Source of the DNA: Antedon mediterranea
Lineage: Eukaryota > Echinodermata > Crinoidea > Comatulida > Antedonidae
Direction: 5' to 3'
DNA length: 64,000 nt
NCBI RefSeq assembly: GCF_964355755.1
Contig: NC_092677.1
Coordinates: forward strand, 17,890,101-17,954,100
This document shows positions 12,000 to 24,171 of this stretch, piece by piece (within the stretch, counting starts at the first letter, position 1; each line of letters opens with the position of its first letter). Position numbers and translations under genes: made by a program. The notes under the pieces were generated by a model. It was not told where the DNA came from, made no database searches, and worked only from the letters and a program-made list of their open reading frames with translations.

Positions 12000-13900
12000 T
12001 ATTTTTATTAGGCATATTTATTTATGTTCAAAAGTTTCTGGTAGTTTTAGGAAGTACCGTTTGCAATAAAAAAAACATGAAAAGTATTACTTTAGGCCTA
12101 CTATTCATTCATTATTCATTCCTCTTGCCAATATATTTGACAAACATGTACATTAATCTTGTAAAAAAATAAGCAACTATGGTTACAAATAAAAAAAAAA
12201 TGAATGTCGTTCTATATTATATAATGTCGTTCTCTAAACAAAAACCAAATATATGAAATTATAAGTATGATAATTTTAATTAAAACTTATATTTTGTTTC
12301 TTTTGCTTATATTCTTTAAAACAAATTCTACCAGTTTAAAACATAATGGACAAGATAATGTTTAGCAAGATTGAAAAAGATTTTTTCAAAATCGTCAAAT
12401 ATTTAACCAACTGCTATGGGTGTAAATACATTAAAATTATAAAATGAAAATGAAATAATTAGAAAACTGCTTAGATGAGTACCGTATTAACAGTTCTACT
12501 AAACAAAATAAATAAACATTTTTTTTGACGAAGCAGCACCAATTAGGCTGAAATTAACATATTAATTAACATATATTTGTTTTAGCTTGTATTTGATGGT
12601 ATTTGACCGCTTTAGAGGTGTTTACCACCTGTTAGTCCCATCATTCACATATTTTTTGTCTATTTCTTTGTAGGTGAATTTTAGCGCAAACTTGAGTAGG
12701 CCTTAATAAAAATTAAATAAAAGAAATATTTGTGTTTAATAATATTGATTATGCCTATTTCATTCCACTAAAAAAGTACCTAGCTTGTTGTGTTTCTTAC
12801 TTTACATATGTTGTTTTTTTTAAATGTGTTTTAATCTTTTCTTCACAAGTTCGATAATTATATTAATTCTAGAAGTTTTTGTTTTTGCCACACCTCTAGG
12901 CCCACAGTTTCATTTTGTGGATTCGTGATTACCTTACAAATTATGATATTTTAAAAATAGTTTTACATCTTTTGGTTAGATAAATTTTACATCATCATGA
13001 CTATTAAATATAAAAAAAAACACCTACTTATTTATTTTATAATATGTAAATTTGCTTTTGAATTTTTATCAACCTATTAGCGCCGATAATTGGTAAAAAT
13101 ATTAAATACAAAAACTAACAAAGAATGTAGAATAAGACAAGTAGATATTTATTCAGACCGACAAATATGTCAAAGGAAAGATACTAGTGCTTAATTAAAA
13201 CCACTATGTCTAGAGAATTTTATTTATACAATGTTGATCATAAACAAAAACTGTCTAGGAACAGGATTAGTTATTATTCGTTACGGATAACTGATAAAAA
13301 TCCTAGTGCCAACGAAAATATAAAATGCATGAATTTGTTTTGAATACCGTATTACATTTATGGAATAACGTATCATTTTTCAACAAGAGGGCAAACATTT
13401 ATTATTATTATTCGACGAAAATTAGACGATACACATTCTGTTTGACGTTTTCATCAAAATTATCACTGACTTATCTATGCTATCAGGAAAGATTCGTAAA
13501 ATCTGTGGAATAGTAAACTAACCGAGGCGCCGGCAATCACCGATCAAAATAGAAGGCGACATTTTTAGAAATTGGCTTGGCGTAAAATGCATTTGACCTT
13601 TAACATTTTGTTTCTTAAGCAAGGGAAATGATCATATGTTGCTATACATGACTAGAACTACAGTTGACATCAAGTTTCCTTGTTTACATAAAGTCGTTTA
13701 TAGTATGCATTTCTTTCAAGAAAATTGCTATTGGCTTCAGCAAGCTTTCAGGCCTTGCATAAACATTATCTATCAGAGGTTTTTTTCTGTACTAAAATTA
13801 ACAGTTAATACTATTCACTTCACCTTATAAATAGTTTCAACAGTTTTTACATCAGGTTTTCTAAAGAACTGAAAATAAATACGGCAGTGTGCCTAACTAT
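12000..13900. other. AT-rich DNA, nothing recognised
   Basis: No exon with paired splice sites, repeat family or RNA gene stands out. The open frames at 13325-13513 and 13636-13830 have the composition of the surrounding DNA and no motif. Confidence 0.5.
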
Positions 13901-14141
13901 CTATTTCTAAGTCACTGAAACGCAATGTCTATCGTTAAATCTTTAATGTTTTTGTTGATGTATGCGCTGCTTTCTGGAAACACACGCACGTAAAAGAGAA
14001 TCCGGCCTATACTGTATGTTACGGTTTTCATATATGTTTCGTACGGAATCCGGAATACGTTAGTGTGTGAATGGTTTTATACATAACAACTCCACACGCA
14101 ACATTCACCTTGTTTATCCTGGCACGGCGCAGGATCAGGAC

Positions 14142-14406
14142 TCAGTGTGAACGTAGCTTCTGGATGGCCTGCGTTTCAGTGTGAACGTAGCTTTAGAATG
14201 GTGTGCTTTCAGTGGGAACATAGCTTTAGGATGGCGTGCTTTTCAGTGTGAAGTTAGCTTCAGGACGGTGTGCTTTCAGTGGGAACGTAGCTTTAGGATG
14301 GTGTGCTTTCAGTGGGAACATAGCTTTAGGATGGCGTGCTTTTCAGTGTGAACGTAACTTCAGGATGGTGTGTTTTCAGTGTGAACGTAGCTTTAGGATG
14401 GTGTGT
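14142..14406 (+). repeat. minisatellite, 37-38 bp unit, about seven copies
   Basis: The unit is CAGTGTGAACGTAGCTT followed by [C/T]AGGATGGTGTGCTTT, repeated with small changes (GTGGGAACATAGC variants). It is far richer in G+C than its flanks. Translation of the array gives a repetitive peptide that I regard as an artefact. Confidence 0.9.
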
Positions 14407-14429
14407 CAACTGATATCAAATTGAGTTGT

Positions 14430-16190
14430 GATTCACAGGACATATCAATGCTTATTTGCCTTCCCACAAGTGCATTTTGTTAAACGAGATTTTATTGTTT
14501 TAGACACGAACGAATTCAATATTAATAAAACGGCAAACCACACTATAATTAATTGGTTTTCATTGTAAATTGTAAAATGTAAATGTGACATTATGGAACA
14601 TAATAGTATATTCATCATTCCTAGTTAATAAGACAAAAAAAGTCCTAACATACTACAACAAAAAAAATCCCCAAATAAGAGTGTAATAAATGGTATTTGA
14701 AAGTTCAAGTGAAAATATCTTTGAATCTGTACGGTACCTGCTGAATAGAACAATATAAGTTAACGGTATATTACCAGATATTTTGCATCGCAATAATATT
14801 CTTTAACAACTGTTACAATTGTATAATTAGCAAATGAAAATAAATAAACATTGCGTATAGGCCTATTTTAATTATATTCGCGTTATCGACGTTCATACAA
14901 ATAATCATAATTATTTATTGCATTCTTGTTCTTCTAGAATAATTAATTTAATCTTGAATTGATTATTTGCTGTTGGTATACTACGATATTATGATACTCA
15001 TGAACTATCATAACGCATTAATTGTGGAAGAGGGTCTTATAGCGCACACCATCCGTTTTCACAACATCAGTGTAGGTTGGATTGATCCGCTTTAAATCTA
15101 AATGTCTCAATCAATCAAATCTTGTGAATCCATCTAAGCTACCAGGCGACGACAGCAACTCTGATGTCATGCACTGATCAAAATATAAACTCCACCTACA
15201 TTCTATGCCAATACACTATATACTCACTGAATTTAGGTCTTATCAGGGAAGTCGGTACATGTCACCGACAAGAAGATATGTTAAACCTGCGACGTACACG
15301 CAATAAAGACATTTCATATGCGCTTGCATGTACTTAAACTTGCGCACATATTTACCAAGGTGTCATTAGTAATTGTATGATGCGACGCAAACAATGTACG
15401 TGGGGCTTTATGCTTGCAAGCTAATTTGCGATATTTAAGGTTAGAGGGTGCTATGATGACGCTTATTGGTCTGTAAAAACGCACATGTACGCGATATTGC
15501 TTGCTTGTGAACATAACGTACATATGCAAAGATACTAGGGTTTATGCCCACGTGTTTTTTATTTGACGGTATATTTTACATTAGGTAGGCCTATGTGATA
15601 AAACTTTTTTTATTTTTTAAAATTTTATTCCATCAAAACCAACAGCCACGAAAGTTGCCACTTAAAGGTATGAAACAGAAAACAGATAGAAAATATAGTC
15701 TGTGTATGAAACAAACTTAAATAAATATATGTTAAATAGTAAAAATGAGCCTATTGAGCACAATTATTTAAAAAAAGAATACAATGAGTCTTGAATGAAG
15801 AATAAATATTGAAAAATATCAATATTTATACAAATAAGGCAAGCGTGTTTAGTTTATGAAACTTTTAATTAGGCCTAAGCATTCTATTATACAAATAATG
15901 AATGATTAAGAGTTGAATGGTCAGAATATTTCATGAGTTGAAAGATTAACTGATCTATTTAACGAGTACGCAGTCATACAATCATCATGGAAATATTTTT
16001 ACCATTCAACGAACAAAAAATATTCATTATTTTTTGTTTATAACACACCTAATAGATAAAAGACGTATTCAAGTAATCCATTGTTCTATCTTTAATCAAT
16101 GTGAAATGCTAGGTAGGAGTTTAGACCATTAAAATATCAGAACACGTTTTCGAACGCCAAGCTGCCCCGCGTTGCACAACATTCTCAAAA
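14430..16190. other. mostly AT-rich DNA, nothing firm
   Basis: A more complex stretch at 15020-15300 has short open frames on both strands but no supported splice pair. Octamers TAGGCCTA occur at about 14859, 15587 and 15873. No repeat family is recognised. Confidence 0.45.
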
Positions 16191-16331
16191 TGTTATATAG
16201 TAGGCATGTTAAGGAGCATATTTTAGGCAAATCCTTCAAATTGTGATAACATTTTGAAACTTTGCACAGTTATTTATTAGGGTGTCAAAAATATGAAATG
16301 GAAGGGTTGCACAAAATTTGGTCAGGGGAAA

Positions 16332-16940
16332 GCCGCCATTTTGGATTTCAAAATGGCTGACCTCAAATTTTCACTTGTCAGGTATATCTCTGCTAAAGAG
16401 GCACCTAGAGTTCTGATTTTACCTGCAAAATATATGGTAGTGGGGTCACCAAACATATTGGTATAATTAACATTTGATTGCATGGCGGCCATGTTGGATT
16501 TCAAAATGGCGGACTTCAAATTTTCACTTTTCAGGTATATCTCTGCTAAAAAGGCACCTAGAATTGTGATTTTAGGTGCAAATTATAATTATGGTAATGG
16601 GGTCACCAAACATATTGGTATAACTAACATTTTAATTGCATGGCGGCCATGTTGGATTTCAAAATGGCGGACCTCAATAACTTTTCAGGTATATCTCTGC
16701 TAAAAAGGTACACAGTGCTCTGATTTTAGGTGCAAATTATATGGTAATGGGTCACCAAATATATTGCTATTTAACTAACATTTTGATTGCATGGCGGCCA
16801 TTTTGAATTTCAAAATGGCAAGCTCAAAATGTTTCAGTACGGTACCTACAGTTATAATTTTAGGTACAAAGTATAATATGGTATTGAGGTCAACAAACAT
16901 ATTGGTATAACGTCTTTGATTGCATGTCGGCCATTTTGAA
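16332..16940. repeat. subterminal tandem array, left arm, about 155-bp units
   Basis: Four units plus a partial begin near 16332, 16485, 16641, 16793 and 16927. Each starts with a palindrome of the type CCGCCATTTTG/CAAAATGGCGG. Each continues through CAGGTATATCTCTGCTAAA, AGGCACCTAGA, TTAGGTGCAAATTATA, GGGGTCACCAAACATATTGG and a TTGCATGGCGGCC junction. Confidence 0.85.
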
Positions 16941-17943
16941 TGTAGCTCAAACCTGGTAACCACACAGCTCTGTACATCATAAATCACTCTTTCTGCATTT
17001 ACAGCGTCCAAGATCACAGTCGGTGTGTCACAGCGATTTGTGACATCTGAAAGTTCCGGCAATGAACTCCAAACTGGACTAAATTTGTTGCCGTCCTTCC
17101 TCCATCCCCAGTTTGCTGGGTCCTGTTCAACCCTGAATGCATCTAGACAGTTGTACCACTTTCTGGCTTGTAGAAAAGACCGTTTCACATGTTCTCTTAA
17201 TGCCACAGATGTTGGGGGGATATTTTCAATAGTCTGTAGTGAAAAGATATCGTCTTGCATCATTTACCTTCTTTCTACATAGTTACAACAAACTGTTCTA
17301 GATAATCTGTGTCACTAACATCCCCTACAGACAATGACATCGTCTCAAATTCCTTTCCTTGAACAGATGAAGTTGTATCACAACTGCTAAAGGAATGAAA
17401 GAACAAGTAAGCGGCTGATGCTTGTGATCCAAGAGAAGTAATCTTGTGTATTGAGATATACTTCAAGTGCTTCCCCACTCCAAACTCGATCCAAAGCTCG
17501 TGGATGCCAGGTATTCTGTGGAAAGTTGACAATGAAATAACCACAACATCACTGTCTACAGTCTTGACAAGAATGCGCGGACAAATTTTAGCGGCATGTT
17601 TAACATGAACAAACATACGTTCATCTGCCTCTTCTTTGTTACATGGCATTAGCGGTTTTATATTTACAGACTGGTTTGTTACAGCTCTGTCTCTCAGAGA
17701 CCCTACAAACATTCCGTGATTTGTGTCAATGTTCTCTACTACTTCAGTTACAATTAATGAAACAACTCTGATTTGTTGTCATCATATCTCGAATATGTGG
17801 TCCAATTGTTGGGCATGCTCCCACTGGCTTTGACGCCCCTCCTTACACCAGAGCCGCGGTTTGAACGCGTACTAGACTTTAAACCGTCGTTAAAGTATCT
17901 ATCGAAAACCAAATCTGGTCACGTCACTGATCGAAGTTGATGG
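16928..17943 (-). pseudogene. broken transposon-type gene, PIN/FEN-like, left copy
   Basis: The inverted partner of the right copy. Two long open pieces remain. One is 17275-17712, with EEADERMFVHVKHAA, TVDSDVVVISLS, LGSQASAAYLFFH and CDTTSSVQGK. The other is 16775-17263, with NIPPTSVALREHVKR and DPANWGWRKDGNKF. They are separated by a frame break near the VVTM segment. Compared with the right copy it lost about 60 bp after SVQGK, its cysteine-rich end is frameshifted, and it is truncated at its 5' end at the spacer. It retains the acidic DSD motif that the right copy lost. Confidence 0.75.
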
Positions 17944-18076
17944 TCTATATATGGTTGTACGACAAAATGAAGCACCATTAGTTGCTGCCAAGGTGTTAGA
18001 TGGACCAGCAATAATCAATATGTTCAGGCCCAATGATTCGAAGACATTCATTGAGTATATATCAAGTGTCATACAA
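17944..18076. other. single-copy spacer of the fold-back element
   Basis: The centre of the palindrome. It encodes the AKVLDGPAIINMF-YISSVIQ part of the right gene copy and has only a weak inverted match (GTCGTACAACC / GTCATACAACC) to the left arm. It marks the join of the inverted duplication. Confidence 0.6.
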
Positions 18077-19140
18077 CCATCAACTTCGATCAGTGACACG
18101 ACTAGATTTGTTTTTCGATAGATACTTTAACGACAGTTTAAAGTCTGGTACGCGTTCAAACCGCGTCTCTGGTGTAAGGAGGGTCGTTAAAGCAAGCGGG
18201 AGCTTGCCCAACAATTGGACCACATTTTTTAGATTTGATGACAACAAATCAGAGTTGTTTTCATTTATTGTAACTGAAGTAGTAGAGAACATTGGCACAA
18301 ATCACGGAATGTTTGTAGGGTCTTTGGGAGACAGAGCTGTAACAAACCAGTAAATATACAATCGCTGATGCCATGTAACATAGAAGAGGCAGATGAACGT
18401 ATGTTTGTTCACGTTAAACTTGCCGCTGAAATTTTCCACGCATTGTCAAGACTGTACACAATGATGTTGTTGTCAGCTTTCCACAGAATACCTGGCATCC
18501 ACGAGCTTCGGATCGAGTTTGGAGTGGGGAAGCACTTGAAGTACATCCCAATACACGAGATTGCTTCTTCTCTTGGATCACAAGCATCGGCCGCTTACTT
18601 GTTCTTTCATACCATTAGCGGTTGTGATAGAACTTCATCTGTTTAAGGAAAAGGTAAAGCTACATTTAACGAGACTTTGAAAAAGATGCCATGTATGACT
18701 CCAGTTTTTGAGAGGATGTCATTGTCTGTAGGGCATGTTAGTGAAACAGACACAGATTATCTAGAACAGTTTGTTGTAACTATGTCTACTGCAGAACATT
18801 TAATGATGCAAGACGATATCTTTTTACAACAAGAGAAAGACTATTGAAAATATCCCCCAACATCTGCGGCATTAAGAGAACATGTGAAACGGAAGCCAGG
18901 AAGTGGTACGACTGTCTAGATGCATTCAGGGTTGAACAGGACCCAGCGAACTGGGGATAGAGGAAGGACGGCAACAAATTTAGTCCAGCTTGGAGTTCAT
19001 TGCCGGAACTTTCAGATGTCACAAAGGTTTTAATTCGCTGTGGACACACCGACTGTGATCTTGGATGCTGTAAATGCAGAAAGAGTGATTTGCGATGCAC
19101 AGAGCTGTGTGGTTGCCAGGGAAAATGTGACCTACAATAA
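17953..19140 (+). pseudogene. broken transposon-type gene, PIN/FEN-like, right copy
   Basis: Reading frames in succession give AKVLDGPAIINMF, DLFFDRYFNDSLKSG, DDNKSELFSF, EEADERMFVHVKLAA, ELRIEFGVGKHLKYIP, LGSQASAAYLFFH and GCDRTSS. After frame breaks come NIPPT-like and ALREHVKR remnants, then a cysteine-rich end CGHTDCDLGCCKC..LRCTELCGCQGKC before TAA. I know this order from uncharacterised proteins common in marine invertebrate genomes. The acidic EEADER and DSD motifs suggest a PIN/FEN1-like nuclease fold, which is inference. This copy lacks the DSDVVV segment, has an in-frame stop after SSV and several frameshifts. It keeps the 5' part (in the spacer) and the Cys tail, both lost or damaged in the left copy. 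Confidence 0.75.
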
Positions 19141-19209
19141 GTGTCCGTGTTAAATGCATGTAATTATGAACATAAACAAATAGTGTAAAGCCAGTACGGG
19201 TTGAGCTAC

Positions 19210-19825
19210 ATTCAAAATGGCCGCCATGCAATCAAAGACGTTATACCAATATGTTTGTTGACCTCAATACTATATTATACTTTGTACCTAAAATTATAAC
19301 TGTAGGTACCGTACTGAAACATTTTGAGTTCGCCATTTTGAAATTCAAAATGGCCGCTATGCAATAAAAATGTCAGTTAAATACCAATATGTTTGGTTAC
19401 CCATTACCATATAATTGGCACCTAAAATCAGAACTCTAGGTGCCTTTTTAGCAGAGATATGCCTGAAAAATGAAAATTTGAAATCTGCCATTTTGAAATC
19501 CAACATGGCCGCCATGGAATCAAAATGTTAGTTATACCAGTATGTTTGGTGACCCCACTACCATATAATTTGCACCTAAAATCAGAACTCTAGGTGCCTC
19601 TTTAGCAGAGATATACCTAAAAAGTGAAAATTTGAAGTCCGCCATTTTGAAATCTAAAATGGCCGCCATGCAATTAAAATGTTAGTTATACCAATATCTT
19701 TGTTGACCCCATTACCATATAATTTGCACCTAAATTCAGAACTCTAGGTGCCTATTTAGCAGAGATATACCTGAAAAGTGAACAATTTGGGTCCGCCATT
19801 TTGAAATCCAAAATGGCGGCTTTCC
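19210..19825. repeat. subterminal tandem array, right arm
   Basis: Inverted counterpart of the array at 16332-16940, again about four units, with the same palindromes and spacer blocks (TTTGCACCTAAAATCAGAACTC, TAGCAGAGATATACCTG). Unit-to-unit differences are similar within and between arms. Confidence 0.85.
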
Positions 19826-20030
19826 CCTGACCAAATTTTGTGCAACCCCTCCATTTCATATTTTTGACACCCTAATGAATAACTGTGCAAAGTTTCAGAA
19901 TGTTATCACAATTTGAAGGATTGGGTCACTTAACAGGCCTACTAATACAAGAATCTTAACATGCAATAGAACCATTTCATTAGAAAATTCAATAGAACTT
20001 TGCCATACAGTAGAACACTACAGGACAAAC

Positions 20031-20449
20031 CTGGTTCCCACATGGTGCAACGCAAGGACGTAAGTTTGACCAATCGTAATGGATCATCTAAAATATCACT
20101 TATGATTAAGCTTGGTTTCCACTTAAGACTCAGCACAAAGACGTAGACAAGCAAGTTAACCAATGCCAGTTCGCTTATTTCACCACTTGTGATTGGTCAA
20201 ATCACTAATGCTTGGTTGCAAATAGAGACTCAACACAAAGACGTACATGATTTGACCAATCACAAGCGATGAAATATTCAAACTGTCGTCGCTTGTCTTT
20301 GGTCAACTCGCTTGCTATACGCCTTCTTGCGCTGCGTTTCTTGTAGGAACCAAGCTTTGCATAAGACGTCTTTAGTGAAAAAAAAACATTATCTGTCAAT
20401 TCACTTGCGTTACGCCTACGTCATTGCATTTCGTTCAAGTGGGAACCAA
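20031..20449. mobile_element. nested MITE-like copies (TGGTTCCCAC family)
   Basis: Several segments begin or end with TGGTTCCCAC / GTGGGAACCA-type ends, with ACGCAAGGACGTA inside and repeated TTGACCAATCACAAGCG..ATTC cores in both orientations. The block looks like two or three related short elements inserted in or beside each other. Clear single-element boundaries cannot be drawn for all of them. Confidence 0.6.
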
Positions 20450-20979
20450 CATTTATGATACAAGAAGTGTGTAATATTAGGTTACCCAATATTTCAAGAA
20501 ATAGAAAATGAATGAATTTTGTTTAGCTTAAAAATATCAGTTGAACAGTCAATGATTCAGATCATCAAGTGTAAGTTTATTCATGGATTTAAAGAAGGAA
20601 ACATTTATGAGCAACATTGTCACTTGTATAAAAACGCCAAAGATTTTCGTGTCCACATAGTTTAAAGTACTTAACCTCTTAATCGTGTCAAAGCAAAACA
20701 AAATTAAGAGTGGGAAAAGTTATTTAAGAGGGACATAACATTAGTCGGAGTTGTGACATTTTTGACACAAGGGCTTAACATGACATCTCTACGACATAAT
20801 CTAATATTTGCGTACTGACACACGAACTAAAAGATTGTATGTTTCGGATGAAGGAGGCTTAAGAATGAACTTATTTCGGTTTCATATACTTTTGTGCATG
20901 ATCTAAAACATTAAGAAAACTTTGGCCTATAGATGTTTGCTTATAAAAAAGAAACAACACTATCTTAATAAAAATCTAT

Positions 20980-22080
20980 GTGTTTTTCTTTCGTTCTCGC
21001 CTTGTCTATGTCAAGTTTTATAATAACAGTAATTTGTCCATTTTTTCTTATTTTACAATCGAATTTTTCAATTATCCTATACGTTTTCTAATTAGATTAA
21101 CTAAAACAATTACCGTACTATATATAATAGGCCTACGCTATAAGGCCTATGTGCATACGGGTATGTTCAATTTAGGAATATGATGTGTTAGATTACGGTT
21201 TAGTTCTTTATAATTACGCTGTTGACAACATTAATTAGTGCGGTACATTGTAAAAAAAAAGGAAGTACGGTATTGCATCAGAACACGGTATCTTCCATTC
21301 ATTTTTATTGCATAGGTCCCCACCCTAACACCATATCCCAAGATATTATTTGTATATTATATTGTAATTTTTTATTCGCAAAAAAAGGTGACTTTATTTG
21401 AATAATAGTAGAAACAATATTAAAAGGCCAACAATTTGTCCCCTTGATAGGAGTTGGCCGTAATGTTATATATCAGACATGTCAACATAAAGAAATGTTC
21501 CAATTATTCCACTTTAGCCGCAAATATTCCATTTGTTAAATTTACAAAAAGACCAACCGATTAACAGAGAATAGAAGAAGAAGAAGAATATGAAACTAAA
21601 CATGACAACCGTAATATAGGCCTAAATATTGATTAAAAACATTTGATAATAATAATGGGTAGGCCTACTTGACAATGTTAACGCTGACTTATAAACTTAA
21701 CAACTTGTTATGCTTCAGTTTTGTATTTCTTTATTTATCATTATAAAGTATTTTAACGTCAGAGGTTAAGAAAAAACATTTAATAATATCATAAAGTTAC
21801 GTGTTTCAGATCAATACCGTACCCAAGTTGATTTGGTTATGAATTCAATATCGTGCGAAACTACAAGTAAGGCTAATGTCCTACAGTACATCAGTCTGGT
21901 CTTACAGACAATCAGTGGTGTAATTGCGAATTTATACAAGTGCTGAGAGCGATTTTCGTTTCTACTTTCACTCTGGAGAAATCTTCATTCGTTCACCAAA
22001 TATGTCAAAGATAAATTAAATATACCGATGACTCCGATCATCGTATGACCACTTAAAGAAGACGAGTATATCCACCTTAA
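20980..22080. other. AT-rich DNA with TAGGCCTA octamers
   Basis: Octamers at about 21130, 21619 and 21661. A short AGAAGAAGAAGAAGAA run lies near 21574. A segment after an acceptor-like TGGTCTTACAG near 21905 stays open for 34 codons, but no donor or homology supports it. Confidence 0.4.
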
Positions 22081-22100
22081 AAAACACAATATTGTTCTAG

Positions 22101-22293
22101 CCTTAGGGTGGGTGACCCCTTGCAGGTGCTGGTCAACCTAGCCGGGGGTACTGGAATCCACGTCCACTTGGGGGCTAGACTATCTTACCGCGGCGTGACA
22201 TACAGTGACCTAGGATATATTAGGTTTAAAGCGATAAAACATCGCCCGGAGAACATTATGTGGCTTCAACTGGACACTGTCACATTCAATTAG
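22101..22293 (+). CDS. possible terminal coding exon, protein not recognised
   Basis: After an acceptor-like ATTGTTCTAG, one base completes a codon and 63 open codons follow to TAG: LRVGDPLQVLVNLAGG, then HVHLGARLSYRGV and IMWLQLDTVTFN. The block is about half G+C in a one-third G+C setting and reads like a beta-rich domain end. The other plus frames are closed early. No ATG lies near the start, so it would be a last exon. I do not recognise the family and found no partner exon. Confidence 0.35.
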
Positions 22294-23608
22294 ATTTCCA
22301 TCCGTTTGGAATGAACGAATATTATTTTTAAGCGTTACAGCTGAAGTGATAATATTCCTGGTTATTTGTACTGGTTATGGAGGTAGAATTGGTAGTTTTC
22401 GTTTACGCTAAACGGCGAGGGTACAATAAAGAAAGAACAGGAATAGAGAAAGCAAAATAATCAAATCAAGACAAGATTACTGAAATGACAAAAGTACACC
22501 AATCAGCTACCATCCCCCATGTTATACCTTCTTGCAAGTGAATTAATAATTACCCTGTCATCGATTTATAACCTAAATACAATAACCTAGAGTTTAACAT
22601 TATTGAATAGGCCTATGAGTTATTATTATTATCATTTTGTTAAATGCAGCGGGGGTATGAGAGTTGAGTGAGGGTGGAGAACACACAGACAGATCAGTAG
22701 TCATAGACTGATTCAGGCTTACATCTTGAAAATTATAGAATATGAAAGATAGGATAGGCCTACCATATTAAGTTCAGCACTTTATATCGTCATTTTTAGG
22801 CCTTGCCCCTCTCTATTTCAAATCCTGGATCTGCCACTTCACAAATGAATATTTGGGGTTATTGTAACCCAGCATTCCACTTTCTTATTCTGGTTCAAAT
22901 GGAAAATGGAGGGTTATTCCAATGTAAACCAGTTTATTGACTAAGCACCTAACGGGCTAACGGTAGGCAAACTAATACATGTATGTAATGTATATGAAGC
23001 ATCGAACACTAATCAATTCCTTCCAAAAGACTTATTTGCCAATCAAGATCGCAATTAACTCATCACAGACAGATTGGAAAATTACAATCGGCAGGTTTTA
23101 TCGCTAGAAGGTGGACCTAGCTCTTAAGTGGTACACTCTGTATAAGGCTTACTATTCCTCTGGCAATATACATATGTTTGACACATTAACACCAACCAAA
23201 AGAAATGTTAACAGCTGTACTAGTGTATATGAAACACTATACAAAATCAATACACTGCCTAGAAAGTAAAAATAATACGTAGATTGTCACTGAAATTAAC
23301 TAAAAGAAATGCCAGGTTTTCAGGTAGCCTAAACCAAGGCAAACAAAATTAAGCAGTGAAATTGATTGTAATGATATAATGTCTCACTATTGAAATACTA
23401 CGTTAGTAACGTTACGCCCAGGACAATGGAATTATCATTTCTGTTAAAATACGCGCGTAACGCCAATGTATTGTTGAGTGCATGTGTTATTATATCTCTG
23501 CCAATGCACTGAATATCTGGCCTGGTCTATTAAGCCAACTAACCCGTTGAGCTGTACATAATACAAACGGCATTAATATTTTAATACATCCATTTTGACA
23601 TGTACTAG

Positions 23609-23776
23609 ACTTCGGCGTACATCGATGATCGATCCATTCCCGCTCGAACGAAGCCTCAAAAGGAATTTATTGATGAAGTTTTAGTGGGGTGCTTGCGCCG
23701 CCACGAGTCCATCCGAGCGCAATGCCGAACAATAAGCGGCGCTGCCGAATACATCGTCGTACATCATTCTAAATAA
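23609..23776 (+). CDS. possible terminal exon, protein not recognised
   Basis: From an acceptor-like ACATGTACTAG the frame TSAYIDDRSIPARTKPQKEF, then VGCLRRHESIRAQCR, stays open for 55 codons to TAA. G+C is far above the flanks. An opposite-strand frame (23681-23869) is also open, so strand choice rests on the more protein-like composition of this frame. Could also be a transposon scrap. Confidence 0.25.
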   Translation, partial: TSAYIDDRSIPARTKPQKEFIDEVLVGCLRRHESIRAQCRTISGAAEYIVVHHSK

Positions 23777-24171
23777 TAGATTAACCGATTTACTAGGGCG
23801 AAAGCCGACGATAAACGTATTTTGGATAAAGCCATTGAAAGCTACCGATAGCAGGTGTATGTCATACACGGTTTACCTACAATATATGAGTAATTCCCAT
23901 GCATCAACTCGACTTTCAATCCGAAATTATAGGTAACTTCATTTAGCAAACAGACTAATATTTACAAATAATCAAAACATTATTGTAACTGTTACTGTTA
24001 TAGTAATTAAATCAAAAGAGCATACATTATACAATCCTGTAATGTTGATGCAGTATTTCACACATCTGAAAAAAATAAAAATAAAGTAAGCATGAGATTC
24101 AGATTCTGTCATAAACTTGTTCTTTTTAAGCGTTAATTGTTTGCCTTACCTGTACATTATTAATTTCACAT

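Larger units (their letters stand above)
16199..19944. mobile_element. 3.7-kb fold-back element with two inverted gene copies
   Basis: The left arm (16199-17943) and right arm (18077-19944) are inverted copies around a spacer of about 133 bp. The ends pair as AGTAGGCATGTTAAG on the left with CTTAACAGGCCTACT on the right. Next inside, both arms share AAATTGTGATAACATT and AAACTTTGCACAG, then the tandem-repeat block, then the broken gene. Both copies point outward from the centre, with 5' ends meeting in the spacer. Terminal inverted repeats of this length with internal tandem arrays are known from Foldback-like DNA transposons. A TA may be duplicated at the ends, but this is ambiguous. The arms have diverged through point changes and indels, so the structure is not recent. 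Confidence 0.85.

Noticed and set aside
14236-14424. Open frame with repeated FSGN/ALGW peptide
   Set aside because: Produced by the 37-38 bp minisatellite; unit length is not a multiple of three and the peptide pattern shifts frame.
17899-18298. Minus-strand frames 17899-18099 and 18080-18298
   Set aside because: Antisense shadows of the right gene copy in the fold-back element.
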